A stretch of 64,000 bases of DNA from G963701675 sp963701675 (GCA_963701675.1 OY969623.1:5828001-5892000); one strand, 5' to 3'. Counted from the first letter of the stretch, positions 23,740 through 32,860 are shown. Made by a program: numbers and translations. Notes: generated by a model not told the origin, from the letters alone.

Positions 23740-26607
23740 ATGGGCAAACCAACTGGGACGCCGAAATCGGGGAAGCTGCGCAAGCGGGCTCGCCGGTTTC
23801 TTTGCTGGGCGTTGGTTCTCAGCCAGGGTCTGGGCGTGGCCGGCTGTACGCGCCGATTCTTTCGCAACCGCGCGGACAAGGAAGTCAGTCACGTGCTGGC
23901 GGAGAAGGACAAGTATCCGCTTTGGCAGATTGAGCAGTTCCACGTTTACCCCGACCCGCGTGCCCGTTTCGCCGACCCGACCAATCCGGATCGGCCGCCG
24001 ATGCCGCCGGACGATCCGGCCGCGCACGATCTCAGTCCGAACCCGCAAAAACCCGGGAAGGCCGGCGTGGGACTGGTGAGCGGCGACGCTTACCTCGAAC
24101 TATTGGCCGGTTGGGATACGGAGAATCGAGCGAATCTCCCGACCGATTCGGTTTCGTCGCAAGCGAGTCCATTTCTGGCGCCGGCCGACAGTCCCGGCCA
24201 GGCGAAAATCGAAGAATGGACTTCGACGTTGCTCAAACGCGAATCCGAATTGACGGGACCTCGGCCTTTCCTGATCAACCTCGATCAGGCGCTGCAAATG
24301 GGACTCATCAATAGCCGGGAGTTTCAGGACCGGCGTGAGGGCCTTTACCTGGCCGCCCTTCCGGTGACGTTGCAGCGGTTCGCTTTCGCTGCCCAGTTCG
24401 TTGCCGCGGAACGGACCGTGCGCCAGTGGTCGGGAAGGGAATCACCCGATGGCCAAACCAACAACTGGCAATTCAACGGTGTGGCCGGATTTAGCAAACT
24501 GTTCTCGACCGGCGCCTTGTTGCTGTTTCGGATTGCGAATTCAACGGTCGTCGAAATGGCCGGCGAGGGCGGGACGGTCAGCCTGACCAATCTAAGCCTC
24601 GACTTGTTTCAACCGTTATTGCGGGGGGGAGGCCGGGCGGTGACGCTGGAGCCGCTCACCCAAGTCGAACGCAATCTGCTTTATCAAATCCGCACCTACG
24701 CCCGGTTTCGCAAGGAGTTCTTCGTCTCCATCGCCGGCGGCAGCGGCGGCAGCATCTCCGGCGGCGTGTTTGTGCCGACCGGTGTGATTGCACCATCGAC
24801 GTTCTCGCCGAGCGCCGGCTTCGGCAGTTCCGGCATCGTTCCTGGATTGGTGCCGCTTGGGCTTATCGACAGCGGCATCCTTCCGGTCACACCCGGACCG
24901 GCCGGTCGGCTCAACCTGGCCCAGGCCATCCCGGCGCCGGTGGCCGGGTATCTCGGCACACTTCTCGAATACACGCAGATCGATCTCGACCGGGCGAACA
25001 TCTCCAATTTGCAGGTGTTCCTGCGGTTGTTCGAATCGCTGAAAGAAGGCGGCGACGTATCCCAGCTACAAGTCGATCAAGTCGAACAACAGTTACTGCG
25101 TGGCCGCAGCACCCTGCTGTCCGACGAGCAGCAGTATCTCGATTCATTGGATCGCTTCAAGCTGCAACTGGGGCTGCCGACCGAGACGCCGTTGCGTCTC
25201 GACGATACGCCGTTGCGGCCGTTGCTGCAACAATTCCGCAACTTCGAGGCCGTTTTCAAGGACTTCGACGCCACACTGAAACAGGCAGCGACCTTCGACG
25301 CCGCCGAGCGTGTAGCCGAAGTCCGTCACGAGCTGGCCAAGCTCTTGACGCAAAGCTCGCTTGTCCAGGGGACGCGTTTTGCCGAACAGATCATGGGCCG
25401 TTGGGAAGCGTGGTCCAAGCTAACGGCCGATGAATCAAAACAGCGTTTCGACAGTCTAAGCGAAGAGCGACGAAAGCTGCTGGATCGGCAGGCCGATCTG
25501 CAAAAGGAAGGGAACGACCTTTCCGAGACGGAGCAACAACGCCTCAATGAACTCGAAGCGGACCTTGAGTTAGGTGAGTTTGAACGAGCGTTGCGCGAAT
25601 ACGAAAGCAAGCCCTGGCTGATCGTCGAAGACCCCAGCCGGCAACGGCAATCGCAGTTGTTGTCGTTCCGGTTAGTGGTCAACAACTTTACGTTGGTGCT
25701 CGGAGCGGCACGAAGCGAGCGCCTGGAGTCGATCACTCAGCGCTGGCCGAAACTTCCGCCCTTGTGTGTCGATAACGTCGACCTGTTACAAGTCGACCCG
25801 GATGAAGCCCAAGCCGTGGCCGGCCGAACGGCAATCGACAACCGATTCGATTTGATGAACGTTCGGGCTCAGTTGGTGGACGGGTGGCGGCAACTCGCGG
25901 TTTATGCCAACGCGCTATTAGGCACGTTCAATGTCGAGTATCATTTGGATAGTTTCTCGCCGCTGGGACAAGCTCGACCCTTGGCGATCGGAGGGAGTCG
26001 CAACCGGCATCAGCTAGTGATGAACACGGAGTTGCCGCTGATCCGTAAGCCGGAACGAAACAACTATCGGGCGAGTTTGATTGCGTTCCAACGGCAGCGT
26101 CGGGCACTCATGGAGGCGGAGGATTTGGTCCTTCAAGGAGTGCGTGGCGAAACTCGGCAATTGCGTGTGCTCGCCGAGAACTATAGAATCCAACAGAGGC
26201 AAGTGGAGCTGGCGTACCAGACGGTCGAAAGCTCGCTCGACGCCTTCCAAGCCCCGCCGGCGCCGGCCGGTGTGGGAGGTCAGACCCAGGATGTGGGCGC
26301 CCGCGCCGCCAGCCTCACGCAGCAGCTACTCAATGCCCAAAACTCGCTGCTCCAGGCCCAGAATCAGTTGCTCACCGTATGGGTGACGTACCTGACCACA
26401 CGGATGCAACTGTACCGCGACCTGGAACAGCTTCCACTGGATGACCGCGGAGTCTGGATCGATGAAAACACCTCATGCAACGGCGATCCCGGAAGTACAG
26501 GCGGCGGCCCCTGCGCCCAGCCCAGCCCCCCCATCTGGAACGGCAAGCCCGCCGACGCACCCAGCCTTCCGCCGCCCACGCCGATCTGGTATGAGCGTGG
26601 CCGCTAA
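23740..26607 (+). CDS. TolC-family outer membrane efflux protein (large)
   Basis: A 955-residue TolC/OEP protein forming the outer-membrane channel of a tripartite exporter. The N terminus has an export signal ending in VAGC, a lipobox, so it is probably a lipoprotein. Family segments include FLINLDQALQMGLINSREFQ near residue 190 and a final FNVEYHLD...QRQVELAYQTVESSLDAFQ...LLNAQNSLLQAQNQLLTVW helical region. It is about twice TolC length because of long insertions, including a charged coiled coil (SLSEERRKLLDRQADLQKE). ATG 23740 is preferred over GTG 23734. It is the first gene of the operon. Confidence 0.88.
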   Translation: MGKPTGTPKSGKLRKRARRFLCWALVLSQGLGVAGCTRRFFRNRADKEVSHVLAEKDKYPLWQIEQFHVYPDPRARFADPTNPDRPPMPPDDPAAHDLSPNPQKPGKAGVGLVSGDAYLELLAGWDTENRANLPTDSVSSQASPFLAPADSPGQAKIEEWTSTLLKRESELTGPRPFLINLDQALQMGLINSREFQDRREGLYLAALPVTLQRFAFAAQFVAAERTVRQWSGRESPDGQTNNWQFNGVAGFSKLFSTGALLLFRIANSTVVEMAGEGGTVSLTNLSLDLFQPLLRGGGRAVTLEPLTQVERNLLYQIRTYARFRKEFFVSIAGGSGGSISGGVFVPTGVIAPSTFSPSAGFGSSGIVPGLVPLGLIDSGILPVTPGPAGRLNLAQAIPAPVAGYLGTLLEYTQIDLDRANISNLQVFLRLFESLKEGGDVSQLQVDQVEQQLLRGRSTLLSDEQQYLDSLDRFKLQLGLPTETPLRLDDTPLRPLLQQFRNFEAVFKDFDATLKQAATFDAAERVAEVRHELAKLLTQSSLVQGTRFAEQIMGRWEAWSKLTADESKQRFDSLSEERRKLLDRQADLQKEGNDLSETEQQRLNELEADLELGEFERALREYESKPWLIVEDPSRQRQSQLLSFRLVVNNFTLVLGAARSERLESITQRWPKLPPLCVDNVDLLQVDPDEAQAVAGRTAIDNRFDLMNVRAQLVDGWRQLAVYANALLGTFNVEYHLDSFSPLGQARPLAIGGSRNRHQLVMNTELPLIRKPERNNYRASLIAFQRQRRALMEAEDLVLQGVRGETRQLRVLAENYRIQQRQVELAYQTVESSLDAFQAPPAPAGVGGQTQDVGARAASLTQQLLNAQNSLLQAQNQLLTVWVTYLTTRMQLYRDLEQLPLDDRGVWIDENTSCNGDPGSTGGGPCAQPSPPIWNGKPADAPSLPPPTPIWYERGR

Positions 26608-28429
26608 GATTGGCATCGCCGCCGTTGTGCTTCTTATTATCGGCGGCGTCGCGGCTTACTTGATCACCAAACGGGCCTTCCCGCCGCCGCGCACCGACCT
26701 CGTCTGGCACACGGTCGCCTTCGAACCGCTGCCCATGACCATCGTCGAGCGCGGCGCCCTGGAATCCGCGAATAATCAAGACGTCATTTGCCGGGTGAAA
26801 GCCGGCGCCAAAGGCAGCACCATTTCCACCGTCATCAAATGGCTCGTGGACGACGGCTCCCCCGTGCGGCGTGGTCAACTCATTATCGAATTGGACGATT
26901 CCGGTTTGGTGGATCAACTCAAACAGCAACGAATTGTCGTCGAGGAAAAGAACTCACTCTGGCTTCAGGCGGAAGAAAACTACAAGATCGTCGTAAGCGA
27001 AAACACTAGCCTAATCGAAACCGCCAAGGTGAATCTCCAGCTCGCCGAGCTTAAGCTCGACAAGTATTTGCAAGGCGACTACCCGCAGGCGCTGAAAGAC
27101 GTTCAAGGCCGAATGAAAACCGCCGAGTCCGACCGCGATCAACAATTGGAACGAGCGGCATGGGCAGAGCGACAGGTGAAAAAAGGCTACTATACGCCGA
27201 ATCAATCTCAGGCCGAGACCTTGCGGCTACAGGCTTTGGACATCAAGGTGAAGCAGATTCAAGAAGAAATGCGCGTGCTCACCGACTTCACACGCAAGCA
27301 GGAAGAAACCCGCTTGAAGAGCGAGCTCGATGAGGCCAAGCGCGCGTTGGATCGTGTCGAGAAACAGGCCCACGCCAAGGAAGTCACCGCACGAACCGAT
27401 CGGCAAACGAAGCACTCGACGTATCTCGCCGAGAAGTCCAAGGCGGAGGAGATCGAGGACGAGATTGCCAAGTGCCGCATCACTGCTCCACAGGAAGGCA
27501 TGGTTGTCTACTTCATCCCGGAACAAACCCGGGGAGGCGGCGGCTCGCGTCAATCCGTGATCGCGCAAGGCGAACCGGTAGGCGAAGGGCAAAGGCTCAT
27601 GCGCATTCCGGATTTGCGGCATATGGTCGTCAACGCCAAAGTCCACGAGGCCGCCGTTTCACGGGTTCGAGGCGAAGTCTGGCAGCCGACCGGCTTCGGC
27701 GACAACTTGCGCGCGGGCCTGCTGATTAACTTCGATCCGCTGTCGAGCCTGATTGGGCAACACGCGTACTTCGAATACGCGAACGAGTTTCGTGAGCACG
27801 AGCAACGCCTGCTCTACCCAGGACAAAAGGCCATGATCCGTTGCGAGGCGTTTCCCGACCGGTTGCTCCGAGGGCACGTGAAGTCGGTGGCCACCGTGGC
27901 AGGTAAGATGGACTGGTTTTCCGCCGATGTGAAGACCTATCAAACCATGGTTGCGATCGACGAAGAAGTCGAAGGCCTCAAGCCCGACATGGGCGCCGAG
28001 GTCACGATTTTCCTCGACAACCAGGTCGAGCGCGCCCTCACGCTGCCGTTGCAGGCGATCTTCGGTTCCGCCGAGTTGGGCAAGACACGGAAGTGCTTTG
28101 TCAAGAATGCGGAAGGGTTGCCGGAAGAACGGGAAATCGAGGTCGGCCTGAGCAACGACAAGATGGCCGAGATCCGTTCCGGATTGAATGCCGGCGACGA
28201 GGTCGTGCTGAATCCTCGGGCGATCCTGGGGGACAAGGTCAAGACGCGCCAGGGCAACGGCGGCGAATACGGCGGTCGTCCGGGCGCTGAATACGGCCGG
28301 CCCGACGGCGCCCGCGGTCAAGCCGGTCGGCCGCCAGCTGGTGAAGCACCTGCCGGCGACGAACCCGCGAACACGCAACGACCAAAGGCCAAAACCAAAG
28401 CGCCGATGGGCGAGAAACGGAACCCGTAG
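26462..28429 (+). CDS. HlyD-family efflux periplasmic adaptor
   Basis: A membrane-fusion protein of about 655 residues joining the inner-membrane ABC transporter to TolC. A Pro/Ala-rich cytoplasmic N terminus is followed by a transmembrane helix at about residues 48-65 (IGIAAVVLLIIGGVAAYLI). A biotinyl-lipoyl-like strand (VERGALESANNQDVICRVKAG), a long coiled-coil hairpin and a beta-barrel/MP domain follow, then a Gly/Pro-rich tail. ATG 26462 is used, with ATG 26591 as the alternative. With the first start, the gene overlaps the end of the TolC gene by 146 bases in another frame, an unusually long overlap. Confidence 0.88.
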   Translation: MKTPHATAIPEVQAAAPAPSPAPPSGTASPPTHPAFRRPRRSGMSVAAKIGIAAVVLLIIGGVAAYLITKRAFPPPRTDLVWHTVAFEPLPMTIVERGALESANNQDVICRVKAGAKGSTISTVIKWLVDDGSPVRRGQLIIELDDSGLVDQLKQQRIVVEEKNSLWLQAEENYKIVVSENTSLIETAKVNLQLAELKLDKYLQGDYPQALKDVQGRMKTAESDRDQQLERAAWAERQVKKGYYTPNQSQAETLRLQALDIKVKQIQEEMRVLTDFTRKQEETRLKSELDEAKRALDRVEKQAHAKEVTARTDRQTKHSTYLAEKSKAEEIEDEIAKCRITAPQEGMVVYFIPEQTRGGGGSRQSVIAQGEPVGEGQRLMRIPDLRHMVVNAKVHEAAVSRVRGEVWQPTGFGDNLRAGLLINFDPLSSLIGQHAYFEYANEFREHEQRLLYPGQKAMIRCEAFPDRLLRGHVKSVATVAGKMDWFSADVKTYQTMVAIDEEVEGLKPDMGAEVTIFLDNQVERALTLPLQAIFGSAELGKTRKCFVKNAEGLPEEREIEVGLSNDKMAEIRSGLNAGDEVVLNPRAILGDKVKTRQGNGGEYGGRPGAEYGRPDGARGQAGRPPAGEAPAGDEPANTQRPKAKTKAPMGEKRNP

Positions 28430-28433
28430 GAGC

Positions 28434-28513
28434 TTAGCCGCGACGCGGAGTCTTCGGAGCGGAGCGCGGTCGCCGCCTAGCGCTCCGCTCCGAAGACTCC
28501 GCGTCGCGGCTAA
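28434..28513. repeat. Palindromic element family C
   Basis: Two 34-base arms (28434-28467 and 28480-28513) that are perfect inverted complements, starting TTAGCCGCGACGCGGAGTCT, around a 12-base loop. It sits between the HlyD stop and the ABC ATPase start within one operon and would fold into a very stable mRNA hairpin. Its outer TTAGCCGCG is shared with family D at 37363. Confidence 0.85.
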
Positions 28514-28537
28514 CCATATAGCAACAACGGTTTACCA

Positions 28538-29338
28538 ATGTCCGCCGTCGTTCAAGTCATCGATCTAGGCAAGAACTACTACATGGAATCGGTCGTCGTT
28601 CGTGCTCTCCGCGGGGTCACGATGACGGTGAATGCCGGCGATTTCGTCGCCCTCATGGGACCGTCAGGCTCCGGGAAATCAACGCTATTGAATCTTATCG
28701 GGTGCCTGGATCGGCTTACTAGTGGCCGGTACATACTCGGCGAGGATGACGTGTCCGAGATGGACGACGATCAGCTTTCCGAAATCCGCAGCCGGTATCT
28801 CGGTTTCATTTTCCAATCCTACAACCTTTTGGCCCAGTACACCGTATTAGAGAATATCGAGGTTCCGCTCTTGTATCAGGGGCGAAAGCTCGACTCGGCG
28901 ACGCGGGATTACTGCGTTTCGCTGGCGGAGATGGTCGGGCTCGGAGATCGGTTGGAGCATCGGCCGATGCAACTGTCCGGCGGCCAGCAACAACGTGTCG
29001 CCATCGCGCGGTCTCTGGTGAACGATCCGCACGTCATCCTCGCCGATGAACCGACTGGGAACCTCGACACGAAAACCAGCGACGAGATCATGAAACTCCT
29101 CACCAACCTTAACCGCGCGGGCAAAACGATCATCATGGTGACGCACGAAAACGACATTGCCGCCTGGGCCCGCCGGGTGGTGCGCTTGCGGGACGGAAAG
29201 ATTGAATCGGATACACGCAACGATCATATCTTCAACCCGCCGGGCGGGGAGCTTCGGACCCTGCCGAATGGACACGACACGGAAACCAGCCGGCCGTCCC
29301 ATGTGCTGCGAATGCCGCCGGACTTCGATCGACGCTAA
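28538..29338 (+). CDS. ABC transporter ATP-binding protein (MacB/LolD type)
   Basis: A 266-residue ATPase that powers the exporter. Walker A is GPSGSGKST (41-49), the Q-loop is in FIFQSYNLLAQYTVLENIEVP, the signature is LSGGQQQRVAIARSL (146-160) and Walker B is VILADEPTGNLD (166-177). The H-loop is in IIMVTHEND. The MacB/LolD type is clear from the TVLENIEVPLLYQGR segment. ATG 28538 follows the family-C hairpin. The permease gene starts 5 bases after its stop, so the two are translated together. Confidence 0.94.
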   Translation: MSAVVQVIDLGKNYYMESVVVRALRGVTMTVNAGDFVALMGPSGSGKSTLLNLIGCLDRLTSGRYILGEDDVSEMDDDQLSEIRSRYLGFIFQSYNLLAQYTVLENIEVPLLYQGRKLDSATRDYCVSLAEMVGLGDRLEHRPMQLSGGQQQRVAIARSLVNDPHVILADEPTGNLDTKTSDEIMKLLTNLNRAGKTIIMVTHENDIAAWARRVVRLRDGKIESDTRNDHIFNPPGGELRTLPNGHDTETSRPSHVLRMPPDFDRR

Positions 29339-29343
29339 CTGAC

Positions 29344-30693
29344 ATGACCCATTCGTTGTCCATTCTGTGCGGCATCGCTTACCTCATTTTCTTCCTGTGG
29401 ATCGTGTGCTGGGAACGAGGCCGGCGAAGCTTCGTGCTTGCCTTGCGAAGTTTGTGGCTGCATAAACTCCGCCTTGTGTTGTCCGTTCTGGGCATCATCA
29501 TCGGGACCGCGGCCGTCATTGCGCTGACCGCGTTCGGCGAAGGGAGCATGCAAGACGCGCTGGATGACATCGCCCGGCAAGGCGCCACCAACATCATCGT
29601 GCGCAGCGTGAAGCCGCCGGATGAGTCGAGCACCAGCCGTCGAACCATGGTGGCGCTTTACGGGCTGACGTACACCGATTTCGAACGCTTCGAGACGATT
29701 AGCACCGTCACTCGGCGCGTGCCGATGCGCATCTTTCCGCAGGAGATTCGCCGGCTCGACCGTCTCATGATCGGCCGAACTGTCGGTACGACGCCGGAAT
29801 ATCAATTGGTAAACCAACTCAATCTGGCCAGTGGGCGATTCCTCACCGAGGAAGACGACCATTACATGCGAAACGTCACGGTTCTTGGCAGTGAAGTCGC
29901 CGAAAAACTCTTTCCATTTTCCAACCCGCTGGATGAAACCATTCGGCTCGGCTCGCATTACTACAAGATCGTCGGCATTCTGCGGGACCGCATGCCCACG
30001 GGCGGCAGCGGCGGCAGCCAGGCGGCAGAGGATTTTAACAACGATGTGTACATCCCGTTGCAAACTTGTAAGGTCCGCTTTGGCGAGAAGGTTTTCATTC
30101 GCCAATCCGGTTCACGTGTGGGGGAACAGGTGGAGCTCAGCCAAGTTACCCTCACCGTGGAGGACATGGAAAAAGTCCGGCCGGCAGGTCAGGTGGTGCG
30201 CGACATTCTCGAAAGCCGACATCCGCGTGCCGATTGGTCAGTGACGGTGCCGCTTGACCGGCTGGAAGAAGCCGAGCGCGCCAAGGCGCGTTTCACCCGC
30301 TTGCTCGTGTTGATCGCCGGCGTGTCGCTCGTTGTCGGCGGCATCGGCATCATGAACATCATGTTGGCCACGGTCACGGAACGGACGCGCGAGATCGGCA
30401 TTCGCCGGGCGCTCGGCGCCGAGCGCAAGGATATAACACTTCAATTCTTGGTGGAGGCAGTGGTACAGACGAACGTGGGCGGCATTGTCGGCGTGTTGTT
30501 GGGCGTGAGTCTGGTGTTCGTTATTCCGTTCCTGGCGGACGCGATTGCATCCACTTATCTGCCGGCGAAAATCGATCCCTTCTCGATCTTCCTGTCGCTG
30601 GGAACGGCGGTCGCCGTTGGTGTCATCTTCGGCCTTTACCCGGCGCTACGCGCCGCCAAGCTCGACCCCATCGAGGCGCTGCGCCACGAATGA
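29344..30693 (+). CDS. ABC transporter permease (MacB/FtsX family)
   Basis: A 449-residue MacB-like inner-membrane permease. It has an N-terminal helix, a second helix beginning RLVLSVLGIIIGTAAVIALTAF, a large MacB_PCD periplasmic domain (about residues 75-310), and three C-terminal FtsX helices. The FtsX helices include VVGGIGIMNIMLATVTERTR and GLYPALRAAKLDPIEALRHE, the family's ending. It completes the TolC-HlyD-ATPase-permease exporter, most likely for a lipid, peptide or toxic compound. An extra short N-terminal hydrophobic segment (residues 5-22) is unusual. The stop is 4 bases from the convergent small gene. Confidence 0.93.
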   Translation: MTHSLSILCGIAYLIFFLWIVCWERGRRSFVLALRSLWLHKLRLVLSVLGIIIGTAAVIALTAFGEGSMQDALDDIARQGATNIIVRSVKPPDESSTSRRTMVALYGLTYTDFERFETISTVTRRVPMRIFPQEIRRLDRLMIGRTVGTTPEYQLVNQLNLASGRFLTEEDDHYMRNVTVLGSEVAEKLFPFSNPLDETIRLGSHYYKIVGILRDRMPTGGSGGSQAAEDFNNDVYIPLQTCKVRFGEKVFIRQSGSRVGEQVELSQVTLTVEDMEKVRPAGQVVRDILESRHPRADWSVTVPLDRLEEAERAKARFTRLLVLIAGVSLVVGGIGIMNIMLATVTERTREIGIRRALGAERKDITLQFLVEAVVQTNVGGIVGVLLGVSLVFVIPFLADAIASTYLPAKIDPFSIFLSLGTAVAVGVIFGLYPALRAAKLDPIEALRHE

Positions 30694-30697
30694 TCGA

Positions 30698-30841
30698 CTA
30701 CGCGGCTTGCCGGCATTGCGTTGGTGAAGTGATTCGGTATTCTTCGGCGGCTCGCGCCAGGTCCAAGAGTGCCGTCATCGGCGGCACAAGCGTATGCTGG
30801 CCAATACGGCCGACGCGCTCGGCGATATAGGCCAAATCCAT
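30698..30841 (-). CDS. Small hypothetical protein (47 aa)
   Basis: A 47-residue helical protein (MDLAYIAERVGRIGQHTLVP... ending CRQAA) whose ATG overlaps the TGA of the zinc-ribbon-like gene upstream (TGATG), as is typical of translational coupling. No family was recognised. Support comes from the overlap, the tight packing against the ABC permease stop and a plausible amphipathic helix. Its shortness leaves real doubt. Confidence 0.45.
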   Translation of the reverse strand: MDLAYIAERVGRIGQHTLVPPMTALLDLARAAEEYRITSPTQCRQAA

Positions 30842-31008
30842 CAGCGCGACCAGCGCGGCGCATGTTTCTTCCCACAGCGGCGGCAGACGACTTCCGTGCT
30901 GTGTACCCGGAACAACTGCGGGCCCCTACCCGTCACAGTTCGCATTCCGCACAGTGCGCAAGTTTCATGGCTGGTTTCGTCAATGAAGTGAATCGCGAGT
31001 TCGGTCAT
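30841..31008 (-). CDS. Small zinc-ribbon-like protein (55 aa)
   Basis: A 55-residue protein with two CxxC pairs (ETCALCGMRTV and VVCRRCGKKH) spaced like a zinc ribbon, so it probably binds one Zn and perhaps nucleic acid or another protein. ATG 31008 is preceded by AGGA with 8-base spacing. The frame is open upstream to 31131, but no better site was found. It is coupled to the 47-residue gene. The 305 bases upstream (31009-31313) hold no other supported gene. Confidence 0.55.
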   Translation of the reverse strand: MTELAIHFIDETSHETCALCGMRTVTGRGPQLFRVHSTEVVCRRCGKKHAPRWSR

Positions 31009-31313
31009 CGGGATCGGTCCTGATTCGTTAGGTCGTTTACGTCGTTGCTGGCTCATATCCCATCGGCCAATAGCCGACTGAAATCGCCCGCCTCCGCAAC
31101 TTGAATCACGAAACACGGCGTTCGGCGACATGGTTCACCCTGTCCCGCAAGTGTTTCCGCCTTCGGAGTATGGTCAAGAAAACGGGGTCTCGTTCACGTG
31201 GGCGAAGTCTTCGCGTAAGTCGTCCGGATGAATGTGGGTAATTCGGTTCGTTTACGCGGATAATGACGTGCCAACCGACGCGTTGCAACATGTGGGCTCG
31301 GTGTTTCATTGAA

Positions 31314-32396
31314 CTACGTCCAGCGAAACCACTTCAGTGCCAGAATGAAAGTGACGACGCCCCATGCGGCCAAGATTGCGATTTCGGGCCATTGCGACGC
31401 CAGGGTGGCGCCTTCCAAATAGACGGCTCGCAACGAATTGATGAGCGGCGTCAGCGGAATGGCTTTAATAATCGGCTGCACCGGCTCCGGAAACCGCTCC
31501 GACGAAAAGAAGATTCCCGAAAGCACCCACATCGGAAGCATCACCAGGTTCATCAATCCCGAAACCGCCTCGATCGTCCGAGCCCGGCTGGCCACCAATA
31601 GACCGAGACCGGAAAAAGTGACGGCGCCGAGCAGGATGAGAAACGCCACCGCCCAAATGCTGCCTTGGATGATGACGCCGAAAAAGATCCGGGAAAAAAT
31701 GATGATGATGAGCATCTCAGGCAACATAAAGAGTAGCCGGCTCACCATAAGGGCAGCGAGAAAGTGACTTCGCCGCATCGGCGTGGCGAGAAATCGTTTC
31801 AGCAGTTTGCGGATGCGCATGTCGACCGTGACGAACCCGACGCCCCACAAGCCGCCACCCATGAGGCTCATCCCAATGAGTCCCGGCACGAGAAAATCGA
31901 CATAGCGCGCGCCCGGCTCGGTCATCTGCTGGTCGGTGACGACGACGGAGTCGCGCCGGCCGGCCGCGCGCTGCAAAGCGTCGTCCACCGCGTTGCGCGC
32001 CAAAACGCTCTCCGCCCGCGTCGGATCGAAATGATACTCATAACCGGAGCTCGACGGCTCCACGACAAGCTCCGTTTTCCCCGTCCGCAACCGAGTCCGG
32101 CACGTCGCAGCGTCGTTAACGGCAACTTTGAATTTCTTGGTTCCCTCGACTTCGATTTTCTCCAAGTCGGCGACAACGGCCGCCGCCTGCTGAGCTTCCT
32201 GCACATCGACGGCGATTTCCTCCACGCGCTTGTTGCGGAAGGCGATCCCGAGCGCCACCACGATCAAAATCGGGAAGCCGTACACCCAGAAGATCGCCTC
32301 CGGCTCCCGATAAAACTCCCGCAGCCGGGACAGCACGAGTTGCACAAATGGCGAGTAACGGTGGTCGGAAGTGGTTGGGTCGTGGGGTTCGTTCAT
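31314..32396 (-). CDS. ABC-2 type transporter permease
   Basis: A 360-residue inner-membrane permease of the ABC-2 class. One N-terminal helix (IFWVYGFPILIVVALGIAF) is followed by an external domain. Five C-terminal helices (DFLVPGLIGMSLMGGGLWGVG onwards) follow, with the ABC-2 segment MLPMWVLSGIFFSSERFPE. It should export a drug, polysaccharide or lipid together with an ATPase, but no ATPase gene is adjacent on this strand. The permease may use one encoded elsewhere. It ends about 300 bases from the small zinc-ribbon gene. Confidence 0.9.
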   Translation of the reverse strand: MNEPHDPTTSDHRYSPFVQLVLSRLREFYREPEAIFWVYGFPILIVVALGIAFRNKRVEEIAVDVQEAQQAAAVVADLEKIEVEGTKKFKVAVNDAATCRTRLRTGKTELVVEPSSSGYEYHFDPTRAESVLARNAVDDALQRAAGRRDSVVVTDQQMTEPGARYVDFLVPGLIGMSLMGGGLWGVGFVTVDMRIRKLLKRFLATPMRRSHFLAALMVSRLLFMLPEMLIIIIFSRIFFGVIIQGSIWAVAFLILLGAVTFSGLGLLVASRARTIEAVSGLMNLVMLPMWVLSGIFFSSERFPEPVQPIIKAIPLTPLINSLRAVYLEGATLASQWPEIAILAAWGVVTFILALKWFRWT

Positions 32397-32430
32397 GATG
32401 AAATCTCTTCTACCGAGTATATGGAGAGGA

Positions 32431-32462
32431 AGAATTCAGAATTCAGAATTCAGAATTCAGAA
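32431..32462. repeat. Heptanucleotide tandem repeat (AGAATTC)
   Basis: Four full copies of AGAATTC plus a partial fifth, directly upstream of family-A copy 2 and downstream of the divergent start region of the ABC-2 gene. It resembles short tandemly repeated repetitive sequences, which vary in copy number by slippage. Confidence 0.85.
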
Positions 32463-32469
32463 GATTGTG

Positions 32470-32522
32470 GGCGAGCGGGGCGTGTCAACGCCCTGGACGC
32501 GGGGAGTTTGCAGGGCGTTGAC
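32470..32522. repeat. Palindromic element family A, copy 2 (3' arm eroded)
   Basis: The left arm 32470-32495 (GGCGAGCGGGGCGTGTCAAC...) is intact. The right arm begins CAGGGCGTTGAC at 32511 but diverges after 32522. The loop GACGCGGGGAGTTTG resembles copies 1 and 3. It lies 12 bases from the stop of the small gene at 32534. Confidence 0.75.
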
Positions 32523-32533
32523 TGTGTACAGGG

Positions 32534-32860
32534 TTAGTGAACTCGCAGAAACGACTCCGTCACGAGGATTTCTTCCTGTTCGAAGAGCGCGAGCAGCGTT
32601 GTCTTGAGTTGCTTGATAAAGCGCGCGCTACCGCGAGTGCGGAAGTCCAACGTGGTCATAACGATTACTTGATCGAAGTAGAGTCGAGTGGTTCCTTGCC
32701 AGATGCCCTTGAGGGGAAACTCATGCTGATGAGATGTTAGCCCACCGAACTGTTTGACAAGGCGAAGTTCCACGTCGGCGAAAGCCGTGTCGGGAATAGG
32801 GCGGCCATTGTTGTAAGTCAGCGGTAGATACAAGTCGTAACGCCGCGCCGCCCTAGGCAT
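32534..32860 (-). CDS. Small hypothetical protein (108 aa)
   Basis: A 108-residue protein with an N-terminal basic PRAARRYDLYLPLTYNNGRPIPD and a central DVELRLVKQFGGLT...LYFDQVIVMTT segment that suggests an alpha/beta fold. No signal or membrane segment is present. ATG 32860 overlaps the stop of the 66-residue gene upstream, showing that the two are co-translated. I do not recognise a family, although the pattern looks like a conserved planctomycete hypothetical. Confidence 0.6.
   Translation of the reverse strand: MPRAARRYDLYLPLTYNNGRPIPDTAFADVELRLVKQFGGLTSHQHEFPLKGIWQGTTRLYFDQVIVMTTLDFRTRGSARFIKQLKTTLLALFEQEEILVTESFLRVH

Noticed and set aside
31106..31309. Minus-strand 67-codon frame downstream of the ABC-2 gene
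   Set aside because: It is Arg-rich with no ribosome site or motif and is probably chance.
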